Assembly: GCF_042660705.1 (NCBI RefSeq)
Contig: NZ_JBHSUQ010000001.1
Source: Undibacterium_A arcticum
GTDB lineage: Bacteria; Pseudomonadota; Gammaproteobacteria; Burkholderiales; Burkholderiaceae_D
Direction: 5' to 3' (one strand)
DNA: 64,000 nucleotides
Shown here piece by piece: positions 54,012 through 64,000 of this stretch. The notes under the pieces were generated by a model. That model was given only the letters and a program-made list of their open reading frames with translations, was not told where the DNA came from and ran no database searches. A program made the position numbers and the translations under genes. How positions within the stretch are numbered: the first letter of the stretch is position 1; every line of letters starts with the position of its first letter.

Positions 54012-54703
54012 CCAAGGTCATCATCAAGAAATGCTTGGTTGCCGGCGCACCATGCCAGATACAGTTTTGGACCCGCAAATCCCGGAACAACCGATAGGTT
54101 ATCCGATAATGGTGTCGCGCCCATAGCGGAAGAAAAAGCATCGAAGTCTTCTCGCCAGCGTGCAGTCGGGCTAAAAGAGTGGACCAACATGACCGCCGCC
54201 GACGCATGGAAGTCGGTTGCGGTCAGCAGTGCCGACGCCGTACGGTGCAGTAACTGGTAGCGAATTTGGTCATCGAGCGGCGATTCCCGTCTCAGTACTT
54301 CATGCAGATAGCTAATCCGCCCCAGCACACCGTCGCTAGGATCAGCACGTTTCTCGCGCAAGGTCGGGCCAAACGCTTCGTCGACTTTCGCCTCAACCGC
54401 TACAGCGACCAAACCTGCGTTATTCGAGGCTAGGGCAAGGACGTCTGTAAATGACGACCGTGCGCCACCCGGTAATGGCACTTCCCATTCAGGAAGGGCA
54501 GCAAGAAGCTGCAAGCCTGTCAGTTCGGCCTCGTTCGAGGAGTCCAGAATCGCTTTGACTTCCACGGGAAGCTGGCCGGGCATAGCTTCCCAGCAGGCTG
54601 CGGTCGTCATTGCTGAGCGTCCCTTCTTCCAGTGCAACATTGGCTTTGCGAGCAGCCGCTGCCAATCCCGCGCGCCTGCAGTCGGCACAAATATACGCTT
54701 CAT
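54008..54703 (-). CDS. DUF6946-like protein, possible PD-(D/E)XK nuclease fold
   Basis: This encodes 231 residues from the ATG at 54703, preceded by GGGGAGA. The N-terminus MKRIFVPTAGARDWQRLLAKP and the central block PGGARSSFTDVLALASNNAGL, then VAVAVEAKVDEAFGPTLREKR look like a family I associate with DUF6946. The D...(16)...ExK arrangement (TDVLALA, then VEAK) is what a PD-(D/E)XK nuclease core would show, with strands around it. It is divergent from the type I restriction operon, 295 bases away, and may be part of the same defence island. The function is inferred and unproven. Confidence 0.6.
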   Translation of the reverse strand: MKRIFVPTAGARDWQRLLAKPMLHWKKGRSAMTTAACWEAMPGQLPVEVKAILDSSNEAELTGLQLLAALPEWEVPLPGGARSSFTDVLALASNNAGLVAVAVEAKVDEAFGPTLREKRADPSDGVLGRISYLHEVLRRESPLDDQIRYQLLHRTASALLTATDFHASAAVMLVHSFSPTARWREDFDAFSSAMGATPLSDNLSVVPGFAGPKLYLAWCAGNQAFLDDDLG

Positions 54704-54998
54704 AAATTCTCCCCATGAAAGCAATCAGCAAGTAATTTGAGCTGGCAGCAACGTTAACGAAACCGGCTCGGCAGGTTTCCGTGCAGCTTCCCGCCAAGTG
54801 ACTATAGACCAATAGTTGCATTTATATTATTAAATTTCAGGCGCTTTTGATTTTTATTGCCGGATTACAACTTAGTCCAATTCCATCAAGGAAAAGCTGG
54901 AATTGGCAGGCAAATCTTCCTGACGTTTCTTATCAGCAAGGCAATCGGATCGGATAAGATAGGGGCTTCATTTCCTCCATCCTATTTGCCTGCCCTGC

Positions 54999-56555
<1,557 letters not shown>

Positions 56556-56566
<11 letters not shown>

Positions 56567-57879
56567 CGACTTGACACTGGCTGATTTGGCCGCACCACAA
56601 AAGAACGCGATTGTTGGAGGACCGTTCGGATCGAACCTTGTTTCCAAGGATTATGTGGAGACAGGCGTACCGGTTATCCGTGGCGCAAACATGGGCGAGA
56701 AGTGGGTTGGAGGCGCGTTTGTTTATGTGTCGAATGAAAAAAACTGTACAGCTAAGCCAAAACATCGCAAGGCCAAACGATCTGGTGTTTACGCAGCGCG
56801 GAACACTTGGGCAGGTCTCGATTGTTCCTAATCATGGACATGATCGTTACGTAGTATCGCAAAGCCAGATGAAGATCACCGTTGATCCTAGCAAGGCTGA
56901 CGTTAACTTTCTTTATTACCTATTTAACTCGCCGGATCAGTTGCGGTACATACGAAATTCTGCAATTCAAACAGGTGTACCGCATACGAATCTTGGCATC
57001 CTTAAAAAAACTCCAGTTAAGATGCCGCCGCTGGCAATTCAAAAACAGGTGGCATCTGTTTTAACGGCCCTTGATGACCGCATCGCACTACTACGCGAAA
57101 CCAACACCACCCTCGAAGCCATCGCCCAGGCCCTGTTCAAATCCTGGTTCGTGGACTTCGACCCCGTGCGGGCCAAACAGCAAGGCCGCGAGCCGGAAGG
57201 CATGGACCCCACCGCCGCAGCGCTCTTCCCCGATAGCTTCGAGGAATCGGAATTGGGCTTGGTGCCGAAGGGGTGGAGTCGTCTCGCGTTTACTGATACG
57301 GTAAAAGTAATAGGTGGAGGCACGCCGAAAACATCAATACCAGAATACTGGGGTGGTGATATTCCGTGGTTCTCAGTTGTTGATGCTCCAGCCACTACTG
57401 ATGTATTTGTTATCGACACAGCCAAGCACATTTCTGTACAAGGTCTCAATAATTCATCTACCAAATTGCTGGCAGAAGGCACCACAATTATTTCCGCACG
57501 TGGCACTGTCGGTCGCTTGGCATTGGTCGGACGAGAAATGGCTATGAATCAATCCTGTTACGGTCTGCGAGGTAAAGCGGATGATGCCTACTTTACTTAC
57601 TTCAGTACCTATCGCCTGGTTGAATCACTGAAGCAACGGAGCCACGGCTCAGTATTCGACACCATCACGACGGACACGATGAGGGGTGTATTCGTAATTT
57701 ACCCAGACAAAAATGTAATTCAAGCATTTGAAACTGTTTTAAGCCCTGTGATGAATCGCATCAAAACAAACTTGGAACAAACTCAAACTCTCGCCACCCT
57801 CCGCGACACCATGCTCCCCCGACTGATCTCCGGCCAGCTACGTATGCCCGAGGCCGAGACTGCACTAGAGGCAGCATGA
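56556..57879 (+). CDS. hsdS: Type I restriction-modification specificity subunit (frameshifted in this sequence)
   Basis: About 441 residues with two target-recognition domains, each followed by a conserved helical region. TRD1 begins NAIVGGPFGSNLVSKDY and ends LGILKKTPVKMPPLAIQKQVASVLTALDDRI. TRD2 begins VIGGGTPKTSIPEYWGGDIPWFS. Linker helices include ETNTTLEAIAQALFKSWFVDFDPV. One extra A in the 7-A run 56737-56743 shifts the frame (SNEKNCTA should be SNEKTVQLSQ). The stop overlaps the ATGA start of the next gene. It fixes the DNA sequence recognised by the complex; the target cannot be read off. Confidence 0.95.
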
Positions 57880-60222
57880 TGCTGGTCACTCGCCTGTCAA
57901 AGATCAAGGGCCACCGGATATTTAGAGAATTCGCGTGGCAAGCAGCCTTGCCAGACTTTGCCCGGTTCAACCTCATCTATGGCTGGAACGGAGCGGGGAA
58001 AACTACGCTCTCGAACCTGTTCCGCCATCTGCAAGAGAAGCGGGCGGTTGACGAAGGTGAGGTGCAGTTTCGCATCGGCGATCGAACCGTGGGGCAGAAC
58101 GACATCCCCACGGCAGTACTTCCGCAAGTACGGGTATTCAATCGTGACACCCTAAACCGCTCGATTTTCGAGGTGGCCAACGGCAGCCTTCCCCCAGTGT
58201 ATTTCTGGGAGAAGACAGCGCCGAGAAACAATCGCAGATCGAACGCCTGAAGGTTCAGTGTGCTGACGCCGAAACAGAAAAGGCACGGTTGAACGAGAGC
58301 CTGCGCGCCGGCGAGCGCGATCACGAAGAATTTTGTTCTGTACAAGCCAAGGCCATCAAAAACCTGCTGACTGCCACCGGCGGCGGCCCATACAACAGCT
58401 ACAACTCAGCAAGGTTCAAGCAAACTACGGACCACTTATGTTCTGGTACGCCCGTTGCACTGCTCACCGCCGAGGAACGGCAGCGGCATCTAGTGACCAA
58501 GGAAGGAATTGCAAAAGACACCGTCAATCGACCTATCGCTGACTATCCTGACTTTGTCGCGCTGACCAGCAGGGTCCAAGAGGTTCTCGACCGTTCGGTC
58601 GTTGCCAGCACGATTGACGACTTGATAAGCAGTCCAGCAATCGCAAACTGGGTGGGACAAGGCCTACTCCTGCATCGCGGAGAGCATTCAAACAGCCACT
58701 GCCAGTTCTGTACGCAGCCACTACCGCCTGAACGGCTACAACGACTTGAGGCGCACTTCAATGACGAATTCAATCGATTCCAAAGCGAGGTCGCGACACT
58801 GATCGCCGACGTGACGGCCACCCAAAACTTCGTGCGCAATATCAATGTACCCAACAAGGGATTGCTCTATTCGCACCTAATCAGCGATTACGAAGAGGCA
58901 GAGACGGCGCTACGCAGCCAGTCATTTGTCGTCGGCGCTTATCTGGATGCGCTACGTGCAGCATTGGAGGCGAAAAAAGAACAGCCCTTTCGGCGCGTTG
59001 AATTCCGTCGTTTCCTAATTGGTGGTAGCGATGATGGCACCCCACAGGGGAAGTTGGAGACTTTCTTCCAAGTGCTGATGGCTGTCGGCTCAGGAATCGG
59101 CGCGCTGGCAGGCCGGAATGCGTTCGAGCGCTTGTGCGGAACGATTGATAAGCACAATCAGTTATCTGCCAATTTGAGAAAGAGCAGGCGGCTGCTCGCG
59201 GCGCGCTGGAGATAGATGAAGTTAACAAGGTTCTTGGCGAATATCAGGCCCAACTGAGCGCAATCGCCCATCTGCAAAAGGAAATAGACCAAGTTACAGC
59301 GACTGCACGCGCAATGCGGGCCAATATCGCAACCCTAGAAGCTGCGATCCGCCATCATTTGAAGGCAGCAGAAGACCTGAACCGGGACATGGCGTCGTAT
59401 CTCGGCAGAGACGAGCTGCGTTTCATCGCGCACGATACGGGGTACACCATCACAAGGAATGGCGTGCCGGCCTTGAATCTCAGTGAGGGGGAACGGACAG
59501 CAGTCTCCTTCATTTACTTTTTGAAATCGCTCGAAGATACAGGCTTTGACCTCAAGGCTAGTATCGTGGTTGTCGACGACCCTGTTTCAAGCCTGGATGC
59601 GAACTCGTTGTATTGCGCGTTTGGTTTTATGAAGGCTCGACTCAAAAATGTCGGTCAGCTCTTTGTCCTTACGCACAATTTTACCTTCTTCCGGCAGGTG
59701 AGCAATTGGCTTACACACCGGAAGAAGAAGGATCGCGATGCACAGCTCTATATGCTTAAGTCGCGTAGCACGGATGGACATCGAACCGCGTACCTAGCGG
59801 CACTCGACCCGCTCCTACAAAACCATGAGTCGGAATACCACTACCTATTCCAGACCGTAATGGACGCTTCGCGCCCTGCGGAAGGACAGACCATGGCTGA
59901 TTTTTATGGAATGTCGAATGTGGCGAGGCGGCTGCTTGAAGCCGTTATGTCCTTCAAACGCCCCGACAAGGCTGGCAGGCTCCAGCAGCAGATTGATGAC
60001 ATCGAGGGATTTGATGATGCCAAGAAAGCAAGAATTATCAGGTTCACGCACAGCTATTCACATCACAGCATGGTGGCAGAACCTGAGCATGACCATTCCA
60101 TACTCGCCGAGGGGCCGGAAATCCTTGAGGATGTATTGAGGTTGATAAAACACGTAGATGCCGGTCACTTCGACCGAATGGCAGGTATTTGCGGACGCAG
60201 CATGGATGAGGCCACTGAATGA
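57876..60222 (+). CDS. rloC: RloC/PrrC-type anticodon nuclease with zinc hook (two frameshifts in this sequence)
   Basis: About 782 residues. The N-terminus has an ABC/Rad50-like Walker A (IYGWNGAGKTT, about 36-44). A coiled-coil middle contains a zinc-hook-like CxxC (HCQFCTQPLPPERL, about 275). Then come the signature LSEGERTAVSFIYFLKSL and Walker B VVVDDPVSSLDAN. The C-terminal domain shows NVARRLLEAVMSFKRP and RFTHSYSHHS, matching the HEPN-type R-x-x-x-E and Rx4-6H pattern of tRNA anticodon nucleases PrrC and RloC. It is encoded between hsdS and hsdR like prrC. One T is missing at 58202-58204 and one A at 59179-59181. Presumably it blocks translation when restriction is disabled by phage. 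Confidence 0.85.
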
Positions 60223-60365
60223 CTTTCGGACAGCTCGAACGCGTTGTGCTGCGAACCATCTGTGACCAAACAGGGCGGAAATTATCGCCCCGGTTCGTAC
60301 AAGATAAAAACATTACTGATCTGGGTGCCACCACTGGCATAGAGTTGGAACTTGAGAAAAGCTGA
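60219..60365 (+). CDS. Small coupled ORF between rloC and hsdR
   Basis: A 48-residue frame starts at the ATGA that overlaps the rloC stop and ends 9 bases before hsdR: MTFGQLERVVLRTICDQTG, then RKLSPRFVQDKNITDLGATTG and IELELEKS. Spacing and overlap suggest it is translated. The ITDLGATTGIELELEK part recalls the DLG-x-S-L-x-x-E-L helix of acyl carrier proteins, but the phosphopantetheine serine is replaced and the protein is too short. I do not recognise a family. It may be a nuclease regulator analogous to the Stp/PrrC interplay, which is speculation. Confidence 0.5.
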   Translation: MTFGQLERVVLRTICDQTGRKLSPRFVQDKNITDLGATTGIELELEKS

Positions 60366-60374
60366 ATCCACAAC

Positions 60375-63300
60375 ATGACTGAAGACCAACTCGAACAAGA
60401 AACCCTCGCCTGGCTGGCCGATGTCGGCTACACCTCCGTCTATGGCCCCGAGATTGCCATTGATGGCAATTCCCCCGAGCGCAGCAACTATACCCAGGTC
60501 GTTTTAGTCGACCGACTGCACAACGCGATCAATCGGCTCAATCCTCTGGTGCCGTCGGTCGCCCGTGAAGATGCGTTGCAGCAGGTCTTGAATCTGGATA
60601 CGCCAGTGCTGCTGGCGGCCAATCGCCAGTTCCACCGCCTGCTGATCAACGGTGTGCCGGTCCAATATCAGAAAGATGGCGAGACCCGAGGTGATTTTGT
60701 ACGCTTGATCGACTTTGCCGATATCGTTGCCAACGAATGGCTGGCGATCAATCAGTTCTCGATCAAGGGTGCCAAATATACCCGCCGCCCCGACATCATC
60801 CTGTTCATCAACGGTCTGCCGCTGGTGCTGTTGGAGCTGAAGAACCCCGCCGACCAGAACGCCGATATCTGGAAAGCGTTTGACCAGATCGAGACGTACA
60901 AGGAACAAATCCCCGATGTGTTTCAGTACAACGAAGTGCTGGTGATCTCGGATGGGACTGAGGCGATGATGGGTTCGCTCTCCAGCAATGCCGAGCGTTA
61001 CATGGCCTGGCGCACGATTGACGGGGTCACGCTGGACCCGCTGGGGCAGTTCAACGAACTCGAAACGCTGGTGCGCGGTGTACTGGCACCGGCATACCTG
61101 CTCGACTTCCTGCGCTTCTTTGTTCTGTTCGAGGACGACGGCACGCTGGTCAAGAAGATCGCCGGCTATCACCAGTTCCACGCGGTGCGTGCTGCGACCA
61201 ATCAGGTGGTTGCCGCATCGCGGCCAGGCGGCAGCCAGAAGGGTGGCGTGGTGTGGCACGCGCAAGGCTCCGGCAAGAGCATCACGATGACCTGTTTTGC
61301 CGCCCGCGTGATGCGTGAGGCGGCGATGGAGAACCCGACCATCGTCGTGATTACCGACCGTAACGATCTGGACGGCCAGTTGTTCGGTGTGTTCTCGCTA
61401 TCGCAGGACTTGTTGCGCGAGCAGCCGGTGCAAGCCGAAACGCGGCAGGATTTGCGCGCGAAGCTGGCGAACCGGCCATCGGGCGGCATCGTGTTCGCCA
61501 CGATCCAGAAATTCATGCCGGGCGAGGATGAAGACAGTTTTCCGCTGCTGTCCGACCGGCACAACATTGTGGTGATCGCCGATGAGGCGCACCGCACCCA
61601 GTACGGCTTCGAGGCGAAGTTCAAGGGCGACGCCAAGGGCTATCAGGTCGGCTACGCGCAGAATCTACGCGATGCACTGCCGAATGCCACATTTGTCGCC
61701 TTTACCGGCACGCCGGTGTCGAGTGAAGACCGCGATACGCGCGCGGTGTTCGGTGACTACCTCCACATCTACGACATGCAGCAGGCGCGCGACGATGGCG
61801 CGACAGTGGCGATTTATTTTGAGTCACGCCTAGCCAAGCTGGGCCTGAAAGAAGAGTCGTTGCCAGATATCGATGCCGAAGTGGACGAACTGGCCGAAGA
61901 CGAGGAAGACGACCAGCAAGCGCTGCTTAAAAGCAGATGGGCAGCGCTGGAAAAGGTGGTCGGCGCGGAGCCGCGCATCAAACAGGTGGCGGCAGACCTG
62001 GTCGCGCACTTTGAGGAGCGCAGCAAGGCGCAAACTGGCAAGGCGATGATTGTCGCAATGAGCCGCGAAATTTGCGCGCACCTGTACAACGCGATCATCG
62101 CGCTGCGACCGGACTGGCACGACGCCGACCCAGAAAGAGGCGCAATCAAGATCGTGATGACGGGTTCCGCAAGCGATAAGCCGCTGTTGCGGCCCCATAT
62201 CTACTCGAAGCAGGTCAAGAAACGCCTGGAAAAGCGCTTCAAGGACCCGGACGATCCACTACGGCTGGTCATCGTGCGCGACATGTGGCTGACCGGTTTC
62301 GACGCGCCCTGCGTGCATACGCTGTACGTGGACAAGCCGATGAAGGGCCACAACCTGATGCAGGCGATTGCGCGGGTCAACCGCGTATTCCGCGACAAGC
62401 AGGGCGGTCTGGTCGTCGATTACATTGGCATCGCCGGCGAGCTGAAACAGGCGCTGAAGGAGTACACGGCCAGCAAGGGACGGGGCCGACCGACTGTCGA
62501 CGCGAATGAGGCGTACGCAGTGCTGGAAGAAAAGCTGGATGTGCTGCGCGCCATGCTACACGGGTATGACTACAGCGGCTTTCTCACCGGCGGACATGGC
62601 GTCTTGGCGAAAACCGCGAACCATGTGCTGGGGCTGAAAGACGGCAAGAAGCGGTTTGGCGACATCGCGTTGGCAATGTCGAAAGCATTTACGCTCTGCT
62701 GTACGCTCGACGAAGCGAAGGCCGTGCGCGAAGAAGTGGCATTCTTGCAAGCGGTGAAGGTACTGCTGACCAAGCGAGACATCACCAGCAAGAAGAAGAT
62801 CGATGAAGAGCGCGAGGTGGCAATCCGGCAAATCATCGGCTCGGCGCTGGTGTCGGACCAAGTCGTCGATATTTTCGATGCGGCGGGCCTGGATAAACCG
62901 AACATCGGCATTCTCGATGACGACTTCCTCAATGAAGTGCGCAACCTGCCCGAGCGCAATCTGGCAGTCGAATTACTGGAACGGCTGCTGGAGGGCGAAA
63001 TCAAAACGCGCTTCGCGACCAACGTGGTGCAGAATAATAAATTTTCTGAACTGCTCGCCAACGTCATCACGCGTTATCAGAACCGCTCGATTGAAACCGC
63101 GCAGGTGATGGAAGAACTGATCGCGATGGCAAAGAAATTCAAGGAGGCGGCCGACTGGGGCGCCGAACTTGGCTTAAACGCAGACGAGGTGGCCTTCTAC
63201 GACGCGCTTGCGACCAATGAAGATTCGGTGCGCGAACTGGGCGACGAGACGCTGAAGAAAATCGCGCATGAACTCGCCGAGAGTTTGCGGCGCAATGTCA

Positions 63301-63455
63301 GCGTGGATTGGGCGGTGCGGGACAATGTGCGGGCCAAGCTGCGGCTGCTGGTCAAGCGCATCTTGCGAAAGTACAAGTACCCACCAGTAAAGCAGGACGA
63401 GGCGGTGCAGATGGTGTTGCGGCAAGCGGAATCATTGTGTGCAGAGTGGGCGTGA
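60375..63455 (+). CDS. hsdR: Type I restriction endonuclease and translocase subunit
   Basis: This encodes 1026 residues in an intact frame. The N-terminal PD-(D/E)XK nuclease is RPDIILFINGLPLVLLELKN (about 138-157). The SF2 motor has Walker A VVWHAQGSGKS (about 294), DEAH box VVIADEAHRTQYG (about 400) and VAFTGTPVSSEDRDT. Later motifs VIVRDMWLTGFDAP and LMQAIARVNRVFRDK are typical of HsdR. The C-terminal helical domain binds HsdM/S. It cuts unmodified DNA after ATP-driven translocation and completes the hsdM-hsdS-rloC-hsdR operon. Confidence 0.96.
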   Translation: MTEDQLEQETLAWLADVGYTSVYGPEIAIDGNSPERSNYTQVVLVDRLHNAINRLNPLVPSVAREDALQQVLNLDTPVLLAANRQFHRLLINGVPVQYQKDGETRGDFVRLIDFADIVANEWLAINQFSIKGAKYTRRPDIILFINGLPLVLLELKNPADQNADIWKAFDQIETYKEQIPDVFQYNEVLVISDGTEAMMGSLSSNAERYMAWRTIDGVTLDPLGQFNELETLVRGVLAPAYLLDFLRFFVLFEDDGTLVKKIAGYHQFHAVRAATNQVVAASRPGGSQKGGVVWHAQGSGKSITMTCFAARVMREAAMENPTIVVITDRNDLDGQLFGVFSLSQDLLREQPVQAETRQDLRAKLANRPSGGIVFATIQKFMPGEDEDSFPLLSDRHNIVVIADEAHRTQYGFEAKFKGDAKGYQVGYAQNLRDALPNATFVAFTGTPVSSEDRDTRAVFGDYLHIYDMQQARDDGATVAIYFESRLAKLGLKEESLPDIDAEVDELAEDEEDDQQALLKSRWAALEKVVGAEPRIKQVAADLVAHFEERSKAQTGKAMIVAMSREICAHLYNAIIALRPDWHDADPERGAIKIVMTGSASDKPLLRPHIYSKQVKKRLEKRFKDPDDPLRLVIVRDMWLTGFDAPCVHTLYVDKPMKGHNLMQAIARVNRVFRDKQGGLVVDYIGIAGELKQALKEYTASKGRGRPTVDANEAYAVLEEKLDVLRAMLHGYDYSGFLTGGHGVLAKTANHVLGLKDGKKRFGDIALAMSKAFTLCCTLDEAKAVREEVAFLQAVKVLLTKRDITSKKKIDEEREVAIRQIIGSALVSDQVVDIFDAAGLDKPNIGILDDDFLNEVRNLPERNLAVELLERLLEGEIKTRFATNVVQNNKFSELLANVITRYQNRSIETAQVMEELIAMAKKFKEAADWGAELGLNADEVAFYDALATNEDSVRELGDETLKKIAHELAESLRRNVSVDWAVRDNVRAKLRLLVKRILRKYKYPPVKQDEAVQMVLRQAESLCAEWA

Positions 63456-63931
63456 TCTATAAATTGTGGCGTCGGCCCGCATTCGTGAACCAGCGATGTC
63501 CAGCGCAACTGGTAGCGTTGCAAGACATTTCAATGTGAGTAATGACCGCAGCTTATTTTGACGTCATGTTGATAAGAATCGATTATTTATTGCCGGATGG
63601 CCTACCGCGATGCAATCTGACCGTGCGGCTTTAGCACTTGTTGACGCTTGCAACGATCAGTCATACGAAAATTTGATGGAAAAGCGCTTTCGGCGCCCAC
63701 CTCTTCAACATCGCAGTCGACGCATGCCACGCAAAATGCTTTCGTGAAAGCCCAGATAAAGTGGATTTAAGCTACCAACGCAATAAGCGGCGCAAACTAT
63801 GGATCGCCAAAAGGGTTAAACGTGTTTTCTGAAAAATTCAAGGATACGAGTCAAGTCGTCATCCGCGAAAGGGGCCATTCCACTTGCCGCACTCCTATCG
63901 CGCCCGGCGGAAGACCGGCTGAAGTGAAACA
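63456..63931. other. Gene-free interval after hsdR
   Basis: I see no supported gene, tRNA or clear terminator hairpin in these 476 bases. Base composition is more AT-rich around 63540-63600. The restriction operon presumably ends here. Confidence 0.5.
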
Positions 63932-64000
63932 ATGACGCTCGTCCCTCGTCGTGCCCGAAAGGCACCCGATCCCCTCAGCGCTGTGGTCGAGAACCAGCCC
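63932..64000 (+). CDS. Start of a possible gene at the window edge (partial)
   Basis: An ATG at 63932 opens a frame to the edge: MTLVPRRARKAPD, then PLSAVVENQP. Upstream GAAGTGAA is a weak ribosome site. Only 23 residues are visible and no family can be named. Confidence 0.25.
   Translation, partial: MTLVPRRARKAPDPLSAVVENQP

Overview
The window looks like a chromosomal segment of a GC-rich betaproteobacterium, probably order Burkholderiales and plausibly family Oxalobacteraceae. The grounds are gene content (a GbcAB/DgcAB/Sox glycine-betaine pathway, an Entner-Doudoroff cluster with a HexR-type box between zwf and edd, and a DUF3563-like small protein) and protein-level resemblance recalled from known families. 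No database search was possible.

Layout. (1) 1-18.96 kb is a glycine-betaine and one-carbon catabolic cluster: soxA (end only), soxG, sdaA, glyA, a dipeptidase-like gene, a V4R-like gene, dgcA, dgcB, etfA, etfB, gbcA, gbcB, fdhA, a divergent SHMT-like gene and a folB-like gene on the plus strand. A DJ-1/PfpI gene and a double-domain methylglyoxal-synthase gene follow on the minus strand. Together they would strip methyl groups from betaine (GbcAB), dimethylglycine (DgcAB with an ETF) and sarcosine (Sox), oxidise formaldehyde (FdhA), and pass glycine to serine (GlyA) and pyruvate (SdaA). (2) 19.0-28.0 kb is a sugar-uptake module resembling frcRBCAK: Gfo/Idh dehydrogenase, LamB-type porin, PfkB kinase, binding protein, permease, ATPase, FucU/RbsD mutarotase and ROK regulator. 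An imperfect 40-bp repeat lies at each edge. (3) 28.2-39.1 kb is central carbon metabolism: pgl-zwf diverging from edd-eda-pgi, then ppc and glk. (4) 39.3-53.0 kb is a looser region: a small secreted protein, a lipoprotein, an outer-membrane barrel, a Fic remnant, a FeeM-like N-acyl amino acid synthase, a membrane GGDEF-EAL protein, an IS6-type remnant, an adenosine-specific kinase, a pyruvyl-transferase-like protein, an exported cyanophycinase and a PLP enzyme of the cysteine-synthase family. (5) 53.2-63.5 kb is a defence island: an hsdM fragment, a possible PD-(D/E)XK protein, and hsdM-hsdS-rloC-(small ORF)-hsdR. This is a type I restriction system with an embedded RloC/PrrC-type anticodon nuclease.

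Quality. About twenty otherwise normal genes are broken by one- or two-base shifts, nearly all in homopolymer runs and mostly losses. This pattern points to indel errors in the sequence rather than real pseudogenes. Such genes are annotated across the shift as single CDS features, with the shift position stated.
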